The position numbers were made by a program, and so were the translations under genes. From NCBI GenBank assembly GCA_016182055.1, contig JACOYD010000037.1:1-6739 (forward strand): a stretch of 6,739 nucleotides of DNA. Direction: 5' to 3'. Below the pieces are notes generated by a model that saw only the letters and a list, made by a program, of their open reading frames with translations, did not search any database and was not told the origin of the DNA. Origin of the DNA: Candidatus Microgenomates bacterium (GTDB lineage: Bacteria; Patescibacteriota; Microgenomatia; Levybacterales; JACOYD01). Shown piece after piece: positions 5,304 to 6,739 of this stretch (positions are counted from its first letter, which is position 1; each line of letters opens with the position of its first letter).

Positions 5304-5333
5304 TTGACTATTGTCTATTAAACCTGCTATACT
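5304..5333 (+). promoter_or_regulatory. Promoter of the attenuator leader
   Basis: TTGACT (5304-5309), 18-nt spacer, TATACT (5328-5333) preceded by TGC, an extended -10. The predicted start is near 5340, upstream of the small ORF and hairpins that precede the GAPDH-like gene. It lies 12 nt after the recombinase stop. Confidence 0.72.
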
Positions 5334-5346
5334 TTTTATACAGTAT

Positions 5347-5430
5347 ATGAATCTAAAAACTACCAATCAAATCTTCATAGTTAAGCGCTTAGTCTCCCGA
5401 GGGAGATTGGTAGTTCTATGTTTCACCTAG
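5347..5430 (+). CDS. Putative 27-aa leader peptide
   Basis: An ATG 13 nt after the -10 box, about 6 nt into the transcript, opens a 27-codon frame ending in TAG (MNLKTTNQIFIVKRL, then VSRGRLVVLCFT). It has no ribosome-binding site, as expected for a near-leaderless start. The frame spans segments A and B of the attenuator. A ribosome stalled in the first third would block segment A and free segment B, favouring read-through. The peptide has no obvious run of one amino acid, though it is rich in Val, Leu and Arg. It could be a chance ORF. Confidence 0.35.
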   Translation: MNLKTTNQIFIVKRLVSRGRLVVLCFT

Positions 5431-5458
5431 AGTAAAGGTTAACAACGTAACGCCCATC

Positions 5459-5486
5459 AATCTCCCAAACACGGGAGATTTTTTTT
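5459..5486 (+). terminator. Rho-independent terminator within the leader
   Basis: An 8-bp stem, AATCTCCC (5459-5466) with GGGAGATT (5473-5480), closes a 6-nt loop and runs into eight T's (5479-5486). It lies 22 nt before the GAPDH-like start codon. It may end the leader RNA conditionally. Confidence 0.82.
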
Positions 5487-5508
5487 GTGTGTAAAAATTA
5501 TTTTATCT

Positions 5509-6528
5509 ATGGAACGTTTAAGACCAAGTATTAATCCTGAAAGTGTAACTACGCCACCTAAATTGCGTATAGGTTTACGTGGCGTAGCAGGACAGCTAGG
5601 ATCCAGAATTTGTGATGCGGTTAACAGGCAACCCGATATGACAACAACGCTTGGCTTAGATAAAATTGGCCAAACTGTTAAAACTCGGGCCTTTGGGCTT
5701 AAACCAGCCAATCCAGAAACCGAGTTTATATTTTTGGATCAAGATGATCCATCAATTGAGCAGAGAATTCCAACAGACGTTGATGTATTTATAGATGCTA
5801 CACCTCCCGGAGTTGCTTCACGTTATGCTGAAACATATTCCGCTTATAACATCCCAGTTATCGTGCAGTCGGGTGATCGGACGTTTCCGCACATAGCTTC
5901 TCCGCCGCGCATAACCGAAAATACCACTGTGATTCGGCAGGGAGACTGTAATATTTCTGGATTAACCCCCGTTCTATCAGCTTTAGGTGAAATAGTTGAA
6001 CGTGTACAATTAACAGTCCTCATGCAATACGGTTCAAGCCTTAGAGATAAACCTAGAAACACACGCTTGCATACAATTGAATTACGCCCCAGCACAGAAT
6101 TGAGTGAGGATTTGCAACAGTTGTTTCCAGACGTAGACTTTGTCGTCAGACAAATTACACAAACGCCTGGTCTGCAGTATTATGAACATATCATTGATTT
6201 AATAACAACTGTAAGCGTTGATAAAGATGATATCTACGAATTACTCAACCGACATCCGCGAATTAAATGTATGCCTGATGTACGTTCTAGCTTTCCAGTG
6301 GATGAAGGCGGAGAAATGCTTCGCTTGCGCGGTAAAAATCAGCCTCCAATCACACCGTTGACTTTAATGACACAACAGTACGATTCTAAACACATAGTAT
6401 TATATGTACTGATTGATTCGCGTTGGGTTACTGTCTATCCAAACGTTGATTTAGCACGAATACTAGGTCTGGGAACTGCGCCTTTGGATGCAATGAAAAA
6501 AACAGATAAAGCTATGAATTTTGTATAA
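5509..6528 (+). CDS. Divergent archaeal-type (type II) GAPDH-like dehydrogenase
   Basis: A 339-aa protein. After an 18-residue extension comes a Rossmann fold, LRIGLRGVAGQLGSRI (19-34), with the GxxGxxG loop. DVDVFIDATPPGVASRYAET (90-109) and IPVIVQSGDR match the second half of the NAD(P) domain of archaeal GAPDH. GDCNISGLTPVL aligns with the SCNTTGL motif and gives nucleophile Cys147. DKDDIYELLNRHPRIK and the end DAMKKTDKAMNF match the family C-terminus closely. The normal enzyme oxidises glyceraldehyde-3-phosphate. Here the usual Arg-Arg pair after the Cys domain reads MQYGS, and the HHGPD segment with the general-base His reads LFPDVD, so the usual substrate is doubtful. ATG 5509 is chosen over upstream in-frame TTG 5485, which lies in the terminator T-run; no Shine-Dalgarno is visible. 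The gene is AT-rich at third codon positions, unlike the MFS gene, hinting at transfer. Confidence 0.8.
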   Translation: MERLRPSINPESVTTPPKLRIGLRGVAGQLGSRICDAVNRQPDMTTTLGLDKIGQTVKTRAFGLKPANPETEFIFLDQDDPSIEQRIPTDVDVFIDATPPGVASRYAETYSAYNIPVIVQSGDRTFPHIASPPRITENTTVIRQGDCNISGLTPVLSALGEIVERVQLTVLMQYGSSLRDKPRNTRLHTIELRPSTELSEDLQQLFPDVDFVVRQITQTPGLQYYEHIIDLITTVSVDKDDIYELLNRHPRIKCMPDVRSSFPVDEGGEMLRLRGKNQPPITPLTLMTQQYDSKHIVLYVLIDSRWVTVYPNVDLARILGLGTAPLDAMKKTDKAMNFV

Positions 6529-6543
6529 TTTTTTTAATTGAAA

Positions 6544-6565
6544 CGTAGGACACCCCGGGTGTACG
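6544..6565. repeat. GC-rich imperfect palindrome
   Basis: ACACC (6550-6554) pairs with GGTGT (6558-6562), extended by CGT/ACG on the outside with an AGG bulge. It lies between the GAPDH-like stop and the terminator. It could be an intergenic repeat unit, a protein-binding site or an RNA-end stabiliser; only one copy is in the window. Confidence 0.4.
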
Positions 6566-6569
6566 AAGT

Positions 6570-6592
6570 GCAAAGCTAAGCTTTGCGTTTTT
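6570..6592 (+). terminator. Rho-independent terminator of the GAPDH-like gene
   Basis: A perfect 7-bp stem GCAAAGC/GCTTTGC with loop TAA, followed by GTTTTT. It ends the plus-strand unit 41 nt after the stop codon and insulates the next gene. Confidence 0.88.
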
Positions 6593-6605
6593 CTATAGTT
6601 TTTGT

Positions 6606-6611
6606 TAAAAT
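6606..6611 (+). promoter_or_regulatory. Extended -10 promoter of the last gene
   Basis: TGTTAAAAT is an extended -10 (TG at 6603-6604). A weak -35, TTGCGT, lies at 6583-6588 inside the terminator, 17 nt upstream. ATG 6621 follows 9 nt after the box, so the message is nearly leaderless. Confidence 0.5.
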
Positions 6612-6620
6612 TAAATTGTT

Positions 6621-6739
6621 ATGAAAAAAGTTAATGTATCTACAAAACAAATGGGTAAATTTGCGGGAAAATGGGTAGTTATTGACCCTCAAAAAGAATT
6701 AATTATTGCCGTTGGCTCCACTCTCCGGGAAATTAGTCC
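6621..6739 (+). CDS. DUF5678-like protein, truncated by the window edge
   Basis: From ATG 6621 the frame stays open to the right edge and gives 39 complete codons: MKKVNVSTKQMGKFAGKW, then VVIDPQKELIIAVGSTLREIS. The pattern 'K[FY]xGKWV, two short strands, G-x-[DT]-L+E' is that of the small DUF5678 domain, found in many archaea and Patescibacteria. Its role is unknown; genomic partners in other species often suggest small antitoxin-like or accessory proteins, but nothing here tests this. No Shine-Dalgarno precedes the ATG. The C-terminus is not visible. Confidence 0.6.
   Translation, partial: MKKVNVSTKQMGKFAGKWVVIDPQKELIIAVGSTLREIS

Larger units (their letters stand above)
5340..5486 (+). promoter_or_regulatory. 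Transcription attenuator leader with three alternative pairings
   Basis: Segment A, AACTACCAATC (5358-5368), pairs over 11 bp with GATTGGTAGTT (5405-5415). Segment B, GGGAGATTGGT (5401-5411), pairs over 11 bp, one of them a G-U, with ATCAATCTCCC (5456-5466). Segment C, AATCTCCC (5459-5466), pairs with GGGAGATT (5473-5480), followed by T's. A-pairing excludes B, and B excludes C, so the leader has the anti-antiterminator / antiterminator / terminator logic of an attenuator or riboswitch. A small local hairpin TCTCC-CGAG-GGAGA (5393-5406) also competes. No known aptamer is recognised. The leader could instead be a free small RNA ending at the terminator. Confidence 0.7.

Noticed and set aside
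4740..5350. Long alternative frames over the recombinase (minus 4740-5156, plus 5000-5350)
   Set aside because: They lie within the well-supported recombinase, are Arg/Ser/Cys-rich shadows without motifs, and the plus one runs through the promoter at 5304-5333.
5487..5508. Separate promoter for the GAPDH-like gene after the terminator (TAAAAA or TATTTT)
   Set aside because: The boxes are weak, spacing to the ATG is poor for TATTTT, and no -35 is visible; it remains the main alternative to the attenuator model.
1..6739. CRISPR array, insertion sequence or diversity-generating retroelement
   Set aside because: No regularly spaced direct repeats, transposase, terminal inverted repeats, reverse transcriptase or template/variable repeat pair was seen.

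Overview
The window looks like a stretch of a small, gene-dense bacterial genome, most plausibly a Candidate Phyla Radiation (Patescibacteria, perhaps Microgenomates-like) bacterium. This is inferred from family content: a four-helix-bundle 'suffix' protein, a short FtsB/DivIC-like protein, a DUF5678-like protein, a XerC/D-like recombinase, an archaeal-type (type II) GAPDH homologue and small unrecognised proteins. The layout also fits, with overlapping or closely packed genes and several starts sitting only 6-9 nt after a -10 box. No marker gene fixes the taxonomy. The long reading frames use the standard code.

Region 1-1540, minus strand, is an accessory or decaying zone. At the left edge a strong promoter (TTGACA-16-TATAAT) drives a structured leader with a T-box-like core; its regulated gene lies off the left edge. 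Upstream of it is a broken four-helix-bundle gene, then one or two small unrecognised ORFs, then a 147-residue ORF with a ParB-like DGRH motif.

Region 1640-2320 holds an elongator-type tRNA-Met(CAT), directly preceded by the 3' half of a second CAT tRNA that lost its 5' half. A promoter still reads into both. Next is an unrecognised, probably partly disordered 156-residue protein, divergent from the following operon.

Region 2322-4390 is a plus-strand pair, a ferric-reductase/MsrQ-like haem membrane protein and an MFS transporter, overlapping by 8 nt. They converge on a minus-strand FtsB/DivIC-like gene, with coding ends overlapping by 44 nt.

Region 4393-5292 is a tyrosine recombinase with a near-consensus promoter ending almost at its start codon. 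It has an unusual catalytic set: R, R, H and Y are present, the hairpin Lys is absent, and the HxxR His is Asn.

Region 5304-6592 is the most striking part. A promoter is followed by an about 145-nt leader that encodes a possible 27-residue peptide and contains three mutually exclusive pairings (anti-antiterminator, antiterminator, terminator). It precedes a divergent archaeal-type GAPDH homologue that keeps the nucleotide fold and the nucleophilic-Cys motif but has lost the usual Arg pair and His. A strong terminator closes the unit. A DUF5678-like gene starts at 6621 and runs off the right edge.
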